A stretch of DNA of 64,000 nucleotides from Borreliella spielmanii (GTDB lineage Bacteria > Spirochaetota > Spirochaetia > Borreliales > Borreliaceae): assembly GCF_014201705.1 (NCBI RefSeq), contig NZ_JACHFA010000002.1, positions 1 through 64,000 on the forward strand, in the 5' to 3' direction. This document shows, in pieces, positions 18,199 to 27,220 of the stretch. Each line of letters starts with the position of its first letter. Positions within the stretch are counted from its first letter, which is position 1. The position numbers and the translations under genes are program-made. The notes beneath the pieces are model-generated. The model searched no databases and had not been told where the DNA came from. It worked only from the letters and a program-made list of their open reading frames with translations.

Positions 18199-18611
18199 TG
18201 AAATTCTCCTTTTTTATATTCAATTCTAGATATTATTTTTACAATATTTTTAATAAAACGTAAAAAATTAAAAATATTGATATTTATTTGCTTATTTTGA
18301 TAACAAAACTTTATTGTTAAATTTTTTATAATTTTATTTATAAAAATCTTGTTTATCAAAAAAATTTTAATCACAAATACAGGTATTATTATACTACTTG
18401 ACTGTATATTGATGTTAATATTATTTGTTAGGATAAGATTTTTAGGAATATATTTTTTCTTTGATTTTTTGGCCTTTAAAAAAAGTATGAATTGATGAAT
18501 TTGTAATAAATAAATTTTATTGCAGTGTTTTATTTTAAAGCGTTTGCAATAAAATTTTATTTGCCTTAAATCTTTTAAAACTAATATAAGGTTATTAATC
18601 CTTTTGTTCAA
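18195..18611 (-). CDS. doubtful 138-codon ORF upstream of the BB0405-like gene
   Basis: An open frame on the minus strand whose TGA overlaps the next ATG (ATGA) and whose end contains that gene's ribosome-binding site. The product is dominated by Lys, Ile and Asn, with one long hydrophobic run (about 72-95) and no recognisable motif. Such composition can arise by chance in very AT-rich DNA. The coupled stop/start and a locus at this place in B. burgdorferi (BB0404) argue for a real gene. If it is not coding, this is a 5' leader of roughly 400 bases. Confidence 0.35.
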   Translation of the reverse strand: MNKRINNLILVLKDLRQIKFYCKRFKIKHCNKIYLLQIHQFILFLKAKKSKKKYIPKNLILTNNININIQSSSIIIPVFVIKIFLINKIFINKIIKNLTIKFCYQNKQININIFNFLRFIKNIVKIISRIEYKKGEFQ

Positions 18612-18775
18612 AAATTTATCCCAAAAATTTGAATATTAAGTTTTTAATCTATAAACAAATAGTACAGCAAAGTTTTGAATTTGAAATACTGTTTGATATT
18701 ATTTTAAGTAAGACTAAATTAATTATAAATAAGTTTAATATGTAATTTATTGTTATTAAACTTTATACAAAGCTT
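18612..18775. other. AT-rich divergent spacer
   Basis: Together with the doubtful ORF at 18195-18611, this makes nearly 580 bases before the next firm gene. No RNA gene, strong hairpin or repeat is evident. Promoters for the leftward BB0405/BB0406 pair and the rightward gene at 18776 should lie here, but no -35/-10 pair stands out from the A/T background. Confidence 0.4.
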
Positions 18776-19453
18776 ATGATTAAACTGTATATTGTTTTTT
18801 TTTATTTTTTTTCTTTTTTATTAGGGTTTCCAGAAAATATTTTTTTTAAAAATTTAGGATTCTCTAATGATGGTCAATATTTTATGTTTGGCGAATATGG
18901 GTTTGAAAATGGATATTATTATTCTGCTGTTTATTTTGTTGATGTTATTAAAAATAATTTTGCAAATTCTGGGGTGCATTCTAGGGTTTTTAAGGAGCAC
19001 ATTGAGTATTTAGACAGCTATGATAAAAGCCTTTACGAACTTTTAAAGATGATTAATTTTAAAGTTAGAGAATTTAAAATTAATCATTTAAGAAGAGGGC
19101 GAGAAATTTATTTTTATGTTAAGAGTGAGATTCCAGAAACAGATTTTTTAAATTTTATTGATTTTAAAACAGGAAACGAATATCAAGTTTTTATAAATAA
19201 GGATATTAATTCCCAAGAAGGTTCTTCTTCTTTTAAAATTTTTCTATCTGTCAGATATTGTAATTCAACTCTAGAAAAACATTTGACTGTTGGGAGAGGG
19301 AATTTCTATAGAAAAAATGTTGTTGATTACAAAATAAGAGAGATTGTTTTGTTTCCAAATGAAGATGGAATTGTTTTTGTTTTGGAAAAAATAATGTTAA
19401 ATTCTTATGGGAATAAGTATAAGCGGTTTATGGTTGAAGTTAAAAAATATTGA
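18776..19453 (+). CDS. exported protein of unknown function
   Basis: A 225-residue protein with an N-terminal hydrophobic stretch (residues 4-19), probably a signal peptide ending near LGFPEN. The mature part is aromatic and charged with no family motif I recognise; FLNFIDFKTGNEYQVF and the C-terminal region look like beta-structure. The region around the ATG has no strong Shine-Dalgarno sequence. proS follows after 52 bp on the same strand. BB0403 ortholog by position. Function unknown. Confidence 0.7.
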   Translation: MIKLYIVFFYFFSFLLGFPENIFFKNLGFSNDGQYFMFGEYGFENGYYYSAVYFVDVIKNNFANSGVHSRVFKEHIEYLDSYDKSLYELLKMINFKVREFKINHLRRGREIYFYVKSEIPETDFLNFIDFKTGNEYQVFINKDINSQEGSSSFKIFLSVRYCNSTLEKHLTVGRGNFYRKNVVDYKIREIVLFPNEDGIVFVLEKIMLNSYGNKYKRFMVEVKKY

Positions 19454-19505
19454 ATATAATTATTTAGCGTTTTAAAGAAGTTTAATGCTTTATTAAGGAT
19501 AATGT

Positions 19506-20972
19506 ATGAGTGATTTTATAGCATCAAAAGAAGATGATTATTCTAAGTGGTATTTAGATATAGTGCAGAAAGCAAAACTTGCTGATTATAGCCCTGTAAA
19601 AGGGTGCATGGTGATTATGCCTTATGGGTATTCTATTTGGAGCAAAATTCATAGCATACTTGATAAAAAATTTAAAGAGACAGGGCATGAGAATGCATAT
19701 TTTCCTATGCTTATTCCTTATGGTTTTTTAGAAAAAGAAAAGGATCATATTGATGGATTTTCACCGGAGTTTGCAATTATTAAGGATGCTGGTGGAGAGA
19801 GTTTAGCTGAGCCTTTAGTTTTAAGGCCTACTTCTGAGACAATTATTTGGAATATGTATAGTAAGTGGATTAAGTCTTACAGAGATCTTCCTCTTAAAAT
19901 TAATCAATGGGCAAATGTTATTCGCTGGGAAAAGAGAACAAGACCTTTTTTGCGCACCACCGAATTTTTATGGCAAGAAGGGCATACTGCTCATGCTACT
20001 GAAGGGGAAGCATTAGAAGAAACTTTGCTGATTTTAGATGTATATAAAAGATTTATAGAAGACTATTTAGCTATTCCAGTTTTTTGTGGTAAAAAATCTG
20101 AAAAGGAAAAATTTGCAGGGGCTGTTTCTACTTATTCTGTTGAGGCATTAATGCAAGATAAAAAAGCACTTCAAGCTGCTACATCCCATTATTTAGGATT
20201 GAATTTTGCAAAGGCATTTGATGTAAAGTTTCAAGACAAAGATGGCAAGATGAGGTATGTATTTGCTAGTAGTTGGGGTGTTTCTACTAGATTGATTGGT
20301 GCTTTGATTATGGTTCATTCTGACGAGAGAGGTTTAATTTTGCCGCCTCGGATTGCTCCTATAGAAATTATAGTTATTCCCATTTTTAAAAAAGAAGATA
20401 AGATTAATAAAAAAATTTTGGACTATTCTGATTGTGTTGTGCAAGCTTTAAAAAAAGCAGAATTTAGGGTTGAAATTGATAAGGATATTAGAAGTTCTCC
20501 AGGATTTAGATTTTCATCTGCCGAATTTAAAGGAATTCCAATACGTCTTGAAATAGGAATAAATGATATTCTTTTAAATTCTGTTACTATTGTAAGAAGA
20601 GATAAAGATAAGAAATTTAAGTATCAGATATCGCTTGATTCTCTTGTTAGTAAGGTTAAGGCAGAACTTGATTCTATGCAGAAGAATTTATTTGAAAAAG
20701 CATTGAATTTTAGGACCCTAAATACCAAGGAGATTTTTAGTAGTGGGAAGGATAGTTATGAGCTATTCAAAGCTTATATGAATGATTATTCTGGATTTGT
20801 CCTTTCTTGTTGGTGTGGTGGTGTGAATTGTGAAAATATTATTAAAAATGAAACTAAAGCTACAATAAGATGCATTCCTGATGATTTTAAATCCAGGGAT
20901 TTAACAGACATGACTTGTATTTATTGTTCTTCTAAGGCTAAATATTTTGTTTTATTTGCCAAATCTTACTAA
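19506..20972 (+). CDS. proS: prolyl-tRNA synthetase, archaeal/eukaryotic-like type
   Basis: Class II synthetase that charges tRNA-Pro. Motif 2 region (RWEKRTRPFLRTTEFLWQEG), the GHTAHAT loop and motif 3 (ASSWGVSTRLIGALIMVH) are present, followed by an anticodon-binding domain. At 488 residues it lacks the large editing insertion between motifs 2 and 3 of E. coli-type ProRS. It has a C-terminal zinc-like domain with CWCGG, a later CIYCSS pair and a terminal Tyr, all features of the archaeal/eukaryotic type. AAGGA precedes the ATG. BB0402 ortholog. Confidence 0.95.
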   Translation: MSDFIASKEDDYSKWYLDIVQKAKLADYSPVKGCMVIMPYGYSIWSKIHSILDKKFKETGHENAYFPMLIPYGFLEKEKDHIDGFSPEFAIIKDAGGESLAEPLVLRPTSETIIWNMYSKWIKSYRDLPLKINQWANVIRWEKRTRPFLRTTEFLWQEGHTAHATEGEALEETLLILDVYKRFIEDYLAIPVFCGKKSEKEKFAGAVSTYSVEALMQDKKALQAATSHYLGLNFAKAFDVKFQDKDGKMRYVFASSWGVSTRLIGALIMVHSDERGLILPPRIAPIEIIVIPIFKKEDKINKKILDYSDCVVQALKKAEFRVEIDKDIRSSPGFRFSSAEFKGIPIRLEIGINDILLNSVTIVRRDKDKKFKYQISLDSLVSKVKAELDSMQKNLFEKALNFRTLNTKEIFSSGKDSYELFKAYMNDYSGFVLSCWCGGVNCENIIKNETKATIRCIPDDFKSRDLTDMTCIYCSSKAKYFVLFAKSY

Positions 20973-20977
20973 TTGGG

Positions 20978-20999
20978 TTAACTTTAGTTAATTTTTTCT
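20978..20999. terminator. weak terminator-like hairpin after proS
   Basis: TTAACT (20978-20983) pairs with AGTTAA (20986-20991), followed by TTTTTTCTT on the plus strand. The stem is short and the loop tight. It lies between the convergent proS and transporter stops, so it is only a candidate. Confidence 0.4.
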
Positions 21000-22186
21000 T
21001 GATCTTTTAATTCTTTAAAATTTATTATATGAATTATTGCAATGTTAAAAGCAAAATCAATCAGTAAAGCCAAAGAGATTAATATTGGCATCATTGGTGT
21101 TATGTTAGAAACGTTTAACTCTATTCCTTTTGTATATGTAGAGCAAAGCATTGTAATTATGTAAATTAAGCTATTTGGTATATGGGGAAATGCAAAGATA
21201 AAAAGAAATGATAAAACACCCATATAGCTTATTTCATAGATAGAAATAGGCAGACTAGAATATGATTTTAAAATTATAAAAAATGATATTACTGAAACAA
21301 AAATAGTCCCAAATTTAGAAATAAAATTTATTAGGGGTATGTTTATAATTATGGATTTTTTTATATTTATTCTTTCACTTTTGATATCTTCTATTAATAT
21401 CACATAAGGGGAATAAGAATCTCTTGATAGTCCTGAAAATATTATATTTTGGAATGATACAAAGATTCCTTTATATATCATTCTAAAATTTTTTGTCAAT
21501 CTATAGCTAATTATTGGTAATATTACGAATAAAATTATAATTGTCCATGTTAGAAAGAATGTTATGCTATTTATATAATTTTGATAATCCTTAAAGTTTT
21601 TTAGGCTTACGGTGTAATCTGCTGCTATAAAAATGATTCCTATATTTAATATCTTTGCAATAAATCCATTTGCATGGTAAAAAAGATTAGATGCGCTTAG
21701 CATTAGTTCTCTAGCTATTCTGCCCTTTTGTTTTGCATAATAAAAGCTAGTTCCTAGTATTATTGAAATCATATAGATACTGAGTAGATTCGGATTACCA
21801 GATGTAAATATTTTGAAAATATTTTTTGGAAAAAATGTTTCTAGTAAAACTTCTTTTTCGAAAAAATATGTATTTTGTATTGTTTTTTCTAATATTGGAA
21901 TTCTTTGTGGAAGATATATTATTGCAGCTATTATTGCTACAACAACTCCAGACAGGTTAGTTAAAATTCCATAATAAATTGTTTTGCCAAAGAGTTTTTT
22001 AAAGTTTTTATTTTCAATAATATTTTCAATTCCCAATGGAATTGAAAATATTAAGAAAGGAATAAGAGATAAGTATGATAATCTTATAAAAGCATGAGAT
22101 AAAGAACTATAAATTCCAAGAGGGAAAAATAATCCTAAAAAGATACCAATAGGCAGAGTGAAAAAAAAATTGATTTTTACATTCAT
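20984..22186 (-). CDS. dicarboxylate/amino acid:cation symporter (glutamate transporter type)
   Basis: A 400-residue inner-membrane carrier with about eight to nine hydrophobic segments, which I recognise by position as BB0401, annotated as a glutamate transporter of the DAACS family. The family layout is visible: N-terminal helices with GIFLGLFFPLG, a mid-protein GTSFYYAKQKGR segment, then the HP1/TM7-like region. The usual serine-rich loop appears as a modified SRDSYSP near residue 254, and the NMDGT-type motif is not obvious. The substrate is therefore uncertain. It is transcribed toward proS and is divergent from the gene at 22326. Confidence 0.75.
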   Translation of the reverse strand: MNVKINFFFTLPIGIFLGLFFPLGIYSSLSHAFIRLSYLSLIPFLIFSIPLGIENIIENKNFKKLFGKTIYYGILTNLSGVVVAIIAAIIYLPQRIPILEKTIQNTYFFEKEVLLETFFPKNIFKIFTSGNPNLLSIYMISIILGTSFYYAKQKGRIARELMLSASNLFYHANGFIAKILNIGIIFIAADYTVSLKNFKDYQNYINSITFFLTWTIIILFVILPIISYRLTKNFRMIYKGIFVSFQNIIFSGLSRDSYSPYVILIEDIKSERINIKKSIIINIPLINFISKFGTIFVSVISFFIILKSYSSLPISIYEISYMGVLSFLFIFAFPHIPNSLIYIITMLCSTYTKGIELNVSNITPMMPILISLALLIDFAFNIAIIHIINFKELKDQEKIN

Positions 22187-22325
22187 ATGACTTTTCCTTT
22201 CAGAGATTTAAGGTACACTGTGTATTATAAAATAGTACTAAATTTTTTTGTAAATATAAACTTTGGAGTTACAATTGTACTTATATTATTATGCTGCTTG
22301 CTAGGAAGGGTGTTTTGGGGGTTGT

Positions 22326-23849
22326 TTGTATAAGTATCCTGATTCTGTAGATACAGATTTAAATTCAAGGTTGCCAAATATTTCAACTTTAGAAGAACAT
22401 GATAAACAATTTTTTACTAAAGATTTTTATAAAAATCTTATTTCAAGTAGCAAAGAAATTGGTCTTAAGCTTCATAAAGTTTTAGTAGATTATTTAAATC
22501 CGCAGCCAGAAGAGGTTGATAGGGTTTTAAAATATAATCAAGTGATTAACATTTATTGGTCTTTTCTCAAATCAATTGCAAAAAACATTTCAAAATTGAC
22601 TATGGAGCAGAAAATTTTATTTAGATTTGCTGCTCTTATTCCAAATGCACTTGGATCTGAAATTCAGCTATTAATTTCAAAAACTATTTGGGACAATCAT
22701 TATAACGAGTCTTTTATTTATTTTGATGAATGGCTTTATGGGGTTAATAGTTTTAAGCTTAGTAGATTAGCAACTGATTTGCCGATGGATAATTTTAAAG
22801 AAGAAGATTTGGAAAAAATTTTAATTAATAAGAAAGAAAAACTTTTGGCAAGTATTGATTTTGCAAAGAGTAGCCTTAAGAGAACTGATAAGGTTAGAGA
22901 AGAAGCTCTTTATAGGTTAAGAAGTATGTTTGGATTTTTATTTTCAAATAATAGCCAAGACGATTTAGCTTATATGCCTGAATACGGAGTCCGAAGTCCT
23001 TATGCCAATTCGATTTTAAAGCCTTTAAATTTTGCTAGTGATTATGTTGATGATCTTATTAAATCAAATAGAGATGTCAATATTTTTATCAATAAAATTG
23101 AAGATGCTAACAGAGAGCTTTTTGAAATTCAAAATAAAATGAATAATATTGGAATGTCTGTCGAATCAACTATTGCACATGATGAAGTTGAGGCTATCAG
23201 AAGTGCTAATAAACTTGCAATAGGTCCAAGAGGCAATCATTTTCCTATTCTTTTGAGGAATAATGTAATTGCTAACCCTCAATTTTTTGGAAGCAGAGAA
23301 AGAATTATCCAGCTTGTTTGGGAAATTGAAAATATCCAACCTAGGCTTTTTCAAAAAGCTTATAGAGGAGATTTGATTAGAGTGGTTCCTTATTTTATAT
23401 TAATACCTTCTTATGGCGATAAAGGAATCTGTTGGGAGGCAATTGATGTTAAAAACAGAGCAAATGGAAGGGGTAAAATATTAATACCAATGTATGCTAA
23501 AAATTTAAGAAAAGCGGTTATTTTGGGGATTGGCGATTTTGTTTGGGAACTTGCAAAAGAACAAGCATCTTTTAGATGGATGGAAACAGGAATTACAGGC
23601 CAATATTATGATTATTATGTTAAATTTATTAAAAAAGGAAATGTTAAAAATTTTTTTCTAGAAGATTATTTTCTTTGGATAGACAAAGAAAGTAAAGGAA
23701 TTCAAAAGCTTGAAAAATTGGTACGTGGCATAATGTGGAGAAATTTACCCTTTTCTAAAAATTTAAAAGAGACACTTGCTAAAAAATCTTTTATATACAA
23801 GGAGCTTCTTGATAAAGATAAAAATATTCAAGTATCTGATGGGTATTAA
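22326..23849 (+). CDS. conserved protein of unknown function, 507 residues
   Basis: A long soluble, mainly helical protein with no signal peptide or membrane segment. I recognise no family. Notable stretches are a Tyr/Pro-rich YMPEYGVRSPYANS around 222-235, a charged coiled region (about 240-275), and a conserved-looking RGDLIRVVPYFILIPSYGDKGICWEA block near 350. It begins at a TTG (22326) preceded by a GGGGG run at a workable distance; no in-frame ATG lies near. The ankyrin-repeat gene converges on it. BB0400 ortholog by position. Confidence 0.75.
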   Translation: MYKYPDSVDTDLNSRLPNISTLEEHDKQFFTKDFYKNLISSSKEIGLKLHKVLVDYLNPQPEEVDRVLKYNQVINIYWSFLKSIAKNISKLTMEQKILFRFAALIPNALGSEIQLLISKTIWDNHYNESFIYFDEWLYGVNSFKLSRLATDLPMDNFKEEDLEKILINKKEKLLASIDFAKSSLKRTDKVREEALYRLRSMFGFLFSNNSQDDLAYMPEYGVRSPYANSILKPLNFASDYVDDLIKSNRDVNIFINKIEDANRELFEIQNKMNNIGMSVESTIAHDEVEAIRSANKLAIGPRGNHFPILLRNNVIANPQFFGSRERIIQLVWEIENIQPRLFQKAYRGDLIRVVPYFILIPSYGDKGICWEAIDVKNRANGRGKILIPMYAKNLRKAVILGIGDFVWELAKEQASFRWMETGITGQYYDYYVKFIKKGNVKNFFLEDYFLWIDKESKGIQKLEKLVRGIMWRNLPFSKNLKETLAKKSFIYKELLDKDKNIQVSDGY

Positions 23850-23913
23850 ACTTATTTGCTGTTTTATTAAAATTCTAGCTATTTTTTTATTTTTCAGAGA
23901 GTTAAGTTAATTT

Positions 23914-24528
23914 TTATAATTTTTTATAATTATTATCAACGTAAGGTTTTTTCTTTTCCAGAGATTTAATTAATTTTATATTTTCTGTTTCTATTGCAGC
24001 TTGCATGGGAGTTTTTTTATTTTTAAGCGTGGAGCTTAAATCAGCTCCGCTTTCTTTTAAAAATTCAAATACTTTTTCGTTATTAGTATATATTGCCCAA
24101 AATATTGGAGAATGCCCGGTATCATCTATTTGATTGAGGCTTATGCCATAATCTACTAATATTTTTATGATTTCAAATTCGTTGTTTATTATTGAAATTG
24201 AAATTGGAGACATTTTATGTTTAAAGTTTATTTCTGCTCCAAGATTTAGCGCAATTAAAACTCCTTTTGTATTGTTGAAAAAAACAGATATTATAAAAAG
24301 ATCGTTTTTAATTTTTTCTAAAGTTTGTAAGGTTTTTTTGTCGTTGATATTTATTGAATTTATAAATTTATTTAAGGTGTCTTTATTGTTTTGATATTCT
24401 GTGCTACTGAAAGCATACAAATTTTTTTGCAATTCTTTTACTATTAAAGCATTTGTATCGGTGGTTGTTGAATTTAAATTCATTATTATTTGTAATAACA
24501 GTGAAAGTATGATGAATTCTTTTTTCAT
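23914..24528 (-). CDS. exported ankyrin-repeat protein
   Basis: A 204-residue protein with a signal peptide (about 1-20) and ankyrin repeats in the C-terminal half. The pattern is visible in GVLIALNLGAEINFKH, EIIKILVDYGISLNQIDDTGHSPIFWA and VFEFLKESGADLSS, that is, three to four repeats from about residue 85 to 195. Ankyrin repeats mediate protein contacts; being exported, the likely site is the periplasm. No partner is obvious from neighbours. BB0399 ortholog. Confidence 0.82.
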   Translation of the reverse strand: MKKEFIILSLLLQIIMNLNSTTTDTNALIVKELQKNLYAFSSTEYQNNKDTLNKFINSININDKKTLQTLEKIKNDLFIISVFFNNTKGVLIALNLGAEINFKHKMSPISISIINNEFEIIKILVDYGISLNQIDDTGHSPIFWAIYTNNEKVFEFLKESGADLSSTLKNKKTPMQAAIETENIKLIKSLEKKKPYVDNNYKKL

Positions 24529-24857
24529 GTTTTGTGAGTCTTGTATTCCTTTAACAGAGTATTTAATTTTAAATGATTGCTTTTTTAATAAGCATAGTAT
24601 TAAATTAATATTTATTATAGGTTATTATTAGATTGGTTTTCAATATTTTTGTTGTCACAATTGTTAATTATCAGTTAATTTACCTATTTTTTAAACATTA
24701 GATAATTTTATATTAAATTTAGGCGTCAACTTTGATGTTTTTTGTATTAGTTTAATATAATATATAATCATATTAAGTTTTTTTATAAAAATTTAAATAA
24801 TTTTTTAAATTGAGGTATACATTTTATTATGTATAGTATGCAGTATAAAATACTCTT
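24529..24857. promoter_or_regulatory. divergent spacer with a promoter candidate and a small hairpin
   Basis: Between the ankyrin gene and the lipoprotein gene. TTGATG (24732-24737) and TATAAT (24756-24761) are spaced by 18 bases, and a second TATAAT lies at 24763-24768, pointing rightward. This would leave a leader of about 85 bases. In that leader TATACAT (24816-24822) pairs with ATGTATA (24829-24835). No coding sequence is evident. Confidence 0.45.
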
Positions 24858-25889
24858 ATGAGCCTATTGATTGAAATTGCTAAGTTTATTTTGGTTTTGT
24901 TTTTATTTACTTCTTGTAAACAAAAACAAAGTGAGGTTCAAAACCTTACTCATCTTTTAAAATCTTCCAATAAAAATAGATTGGATAAATTTCTTATTAT
25001 TGATAGGGTTGTTAATATATATATTGCAAATAAGAATTATGAAAGCGCTTTAGAGATTGTAAATAATGGAATTATTGATGATGTATCTAGAGAATATTAT
25101 CCTTTGTATCTTTATTTAATGGGCAATATTTATAATTCTATGGGAGAAGATTTTATAGCTTTTAGTATTTACAAACATGTTGTTGACAATTTTGATGATT
25201 ATTTTTATGAAAACTGTTCAGTGAAAACAATAGTAGCTAAAAAGATTATTAATTTAAATATTGATTCAGCTGATAAGATTAATTATTACAAATTTATATT
25301 AAATACAGGGATTGATAATTTAAATAATGAAGAAAAAGGTAATTATTTTTATAATCTTGCATTAAGTTTGGAAGATGTTCAAGATTATGATGAATCTTAT
25401 TTTTACTATAAAAAATTTCTTTCGATTCCAAGAGCACATTTAAAAATAGATTCTAGAGACTATTTTAATGTCGTTACAAAAATTAATTACTTTAATAATC
25501 CAGAGTTTGTTGTTTATAGAAATTTAGGAGATTTAATCCAAGATGTTAAAAATTTTATTCTCTCTGGGGATACTTCTAAATTACTCAACATAAGAGATAA
25601 GAATAATTTTTTTATTCAAAGCTGGGATCAAAAGGGCGGCAAAAGCAATTCTATTAATACTAACAGCTTTTTAACCACGATGATTAGGCTTGGAGGGAGA
25701 AGAAAAAATGGAATACAATTTGCAAAGCATCTTGAGGCGGATTCTAGCGATGATATATCTTACCTTGAATCAAGTGGGTGGGATCATATTCGGGAATGGT
25801 ATTTTGTTTTTAAAAGAATTGTTTATCCTAAAGATCCAGAAATTAATAATGGTTGGACTTGGATAGGTGTGTATTTAGGTAAAAAATAA
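24858..25889 (+). CDS. predicted lipoprotein with TPR-like helices
   Basis: A 343-residue protein with a lipobox LFTSC, placing the lipidated cysteine at residue 20, so it is anchored to a membrane after export. Residues about 45-200 show helical pairs with spacing like tetratricopeptide repeats (NYESALEIVNNGI, LYLMGNIYNSMGEDFIAFSIYKH, YFYNLALSLEDVQDYDES). The C-terminal part (about 215-343) is different, with a run of charged residues and a WxxIGVYLGKK end. No strong ribosome-binding site precedes the ATG. The next gene begins 13 bp downstream, so the two are probably co-transcribed. BB0398 ortholog; function unknown. Confidence 0.78.
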   Translation: MSLLIEIAKFILVLFLFTSCKQKQSEVQNLTHLLKSSNKNRLDKFLIIDRVVNIYIANKNYESALEIVNNGIIDDVSREYYPLYLYLMGNIYNSMGEDFIAFSIYKHVVDNFDDYFYENCSVKTIVAKKIINLNIDSADKINYYKFILNTGIDNLNNEEKGNYFYNLALSLEDVQDYDESYFYYKKFLSIPRAHLKIDSRDYFNVVTKINYFNNPEFVVYRNLGDLIQDVKNFILSGDTSKLLNIRDKNNFFIQSWDQKGGKSNSINTNSFLTTMIRLGGRRKNGIQFAKHLEADSSDDISYLESSGWDHIREWYFVFKRIVYPKDPEINNGWTWIGVYLGKK

Positions 25890-25902
25890 TAGGAAGGAAA
25901 TA

Positions 25903-26751
25903 ATGCATTTTCTTAAGGTTCTTTTTAGTTATTTATTTCTACTTTATTCTAATGTTTCTATAATAAAAGATGAGGTTGCCGAGACAAGCGTACATAGAAT
26001 AATTGATTGGGATAGGAAGGTTATTTGTTTTGATATTGTTAAGGAAATTAATGAAAATGAATTTAGGCCAGTAGGTTTAAATACAGCGTCTAAATTAATA
26101 GCAACCATTAATGATTTTAAAGATACGTTAATAAGAGAATCTCTTTTTAAGATAATTATGGACTCTGAAAATACTTTTAAGAATTATTTTGATCTAAATC
26201 CCAGCTTAATACTTAATTTTTCAGGTCCCAATAGTATCTTGAAAAGATCTTATATAAAATATTCAGAAGACTTAAGAAGTCTAACTGTTAGGTACGAGCT
26301 TAGTCTTTTTCCTGATTTTATAAATTTATTTTTTTCTCATGAAAAACCTTATAAAGCTTTTTATCCATTAGTAAATTCTGATGTTGATAAAACTGACTAT
26401 ACAGGAGTTGTGATTTATGTGGGTGATGTCTACAATAATACTTTTGGTTCTAAAAAATTAGAAGACTCTTTTTTTATCAAAATTTATGATGAAAACATTA
26501 GGCCATATTTTGACAAGAGAATGGTTTCTTCAGAGGCTTTGAAAAAATGGGGAATGCTTGAATATAGTAACGATGTTCTTTATAATAATAAAAATAGGGT
26601 CGGATATCGTCCTTTAAAATTGGTTGCCAAAAGTATTTATGGTAAAAATAACACAGATATTATACTTGATGAGTATTCTATTAACAAGTTGTTTTCAAAT
26701 AGTAATAATATTAAACTTTTGCAAGATGGAAGACTTGTTGTAATAAAGTGA
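25903..26751 (+). CDS. exported protein of unknown function, partner of the upstream lipoprotein
   Basis: A 282-residue protein with an N-terminal hydrophobic segment (residues 3-20), likely a signal peptide. AGGAAGG precedes the ATG by six bases. The mature part has no motif I recognise; a TGVVIYVGDVYNN segment and a LVAKSIYGKNNTDIIL segment look like beta-strands with turns. The 13-bp spacing from the lipoprotein gene suggests joint function at the cell envelope. BB0397 ortholog by position. Confidence 0.72.
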   Translation: MHFLKVLFSYLFLLYSNVSIIKDEVAETSVHRIIDWDRKVICFDIVKEINENEFRPVGLNTASKLIATINDFKDTLIRESLFKIIMDSENTFKNYFDLNPSLILNFSGPNSILKRSYIKYSEDLRSLTVRYELSLFPDFINLFFSHEKPYKAFYPLVNSDVDKTDYTGVVIYVGDVYNNTFGSKKLEDSFFIKIYDENIRPYFDKRMVSSEALKKWGMLEYSNDVLYNNKNRVGYRPLKLVAKSIYGKNNTDIILDEYSINKLFSNSNNIKLLQDGRLVVIK

Positions 26752-26825
26752 GAAAATTAAACTGGGGTACTTGTTTTTTTCTAAACAATCAACTAAGATA
26801 ATAAAGAGTTTTATAAGGAATTAGT

Positions 26826-26898
26826 GCCCTTATAGCTCAGTTGGTAGAGCACCACCATGGTAAGGTGGGGGTCGTCGGTTCAAGTCCGATTGAGGGCT
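26826..26898 (+). tRNA. tRNA-Thr (GGU)
   Basis: A 73-nt cloverleaf. Acceptor GCCCTTA pairs with TGAGGGC, the D arm is GCTC-AGTTGGTA-GAGC, the anticodon stem CCACC/GGTGG encloses loop ATGGTAA with anticodon GGT, and the T arm carries GGTTCAAGTCC. CCA is not encoded. It lies just before rpmG. Confidence 0.95.
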
Positions 26899-26925
26899 TT
26901 TATTGGTAGTTAGGAGTTTTACTAT

Positions 26926-27105
26926 ATGGGTAAAAAGAAAGGAAAAGGAGCTGTTGAGCTTGTATCTTTGATTTGTGAGGAGACTGGAATTCGGAATTAT
27001 ACCACTACTAAGAATAGACGTAATAAGCAAGAGAAGTTAGAATTGATGAAATATTGTCCAAAATTACGGAAGCATACTCTTCATAAGGAAGGAAAAATAA
27101 AATAA
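26926..27105 (+). CDS. rpmG: 50S ribosomal protein L33
   Basis: A 59-residue ribosomal protein. It reads [19 protein letters not shown], then [14 protein letters not shown] and a [18 protein letters not shown] end; the TTKNRRN and [10 protein letters not shown] motifs are diagnostic of L33. Only one cysteine remains at each of the usual CxxC positions, so it is the zinc-free (C-minus) form. A TAGGAG ribosome-binding site lies about ten bases upstream. It is flanked by tRNA-Thr and tRNA-Trp. BB0396 ortholog. Confidence 0.92.
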   Translation: MGKKKGKGAVELVSLICEETGIRNYTTTKNRRNKQEKLELMKYCPKLRKHTLHKEGKIK

Positions 27106-27121
27106 TAAATAATAAAATAAT

Positions 27122-27194
27122 AGGTCAGTAGTTCCAACGGTAGAACGACAGTCTCCAAAACTGTATGCTGGGGGTTCGAATCCCTCCTGACCTG
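27122..27194 (+). tRNA. tRNA-Trp (CCA)
   Basis: A 73-nt cloverleaf. Acceptor AGGTCAG pairs with CTGACCT, the anticodon stem ACAGT/ACTGT encloses loop CTCCAAA with anticodon CCA, and the T arm contains GGTTCGAATCC. Discriminator G; CCA not encoded. The order tRNA-Trp, secE, nusG is widespread in bacteria. Confidence 0.95.
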
Positions 27195-27220
27195 TTGTTA
27201 GAATTAAAGTGAGGCTTTAA

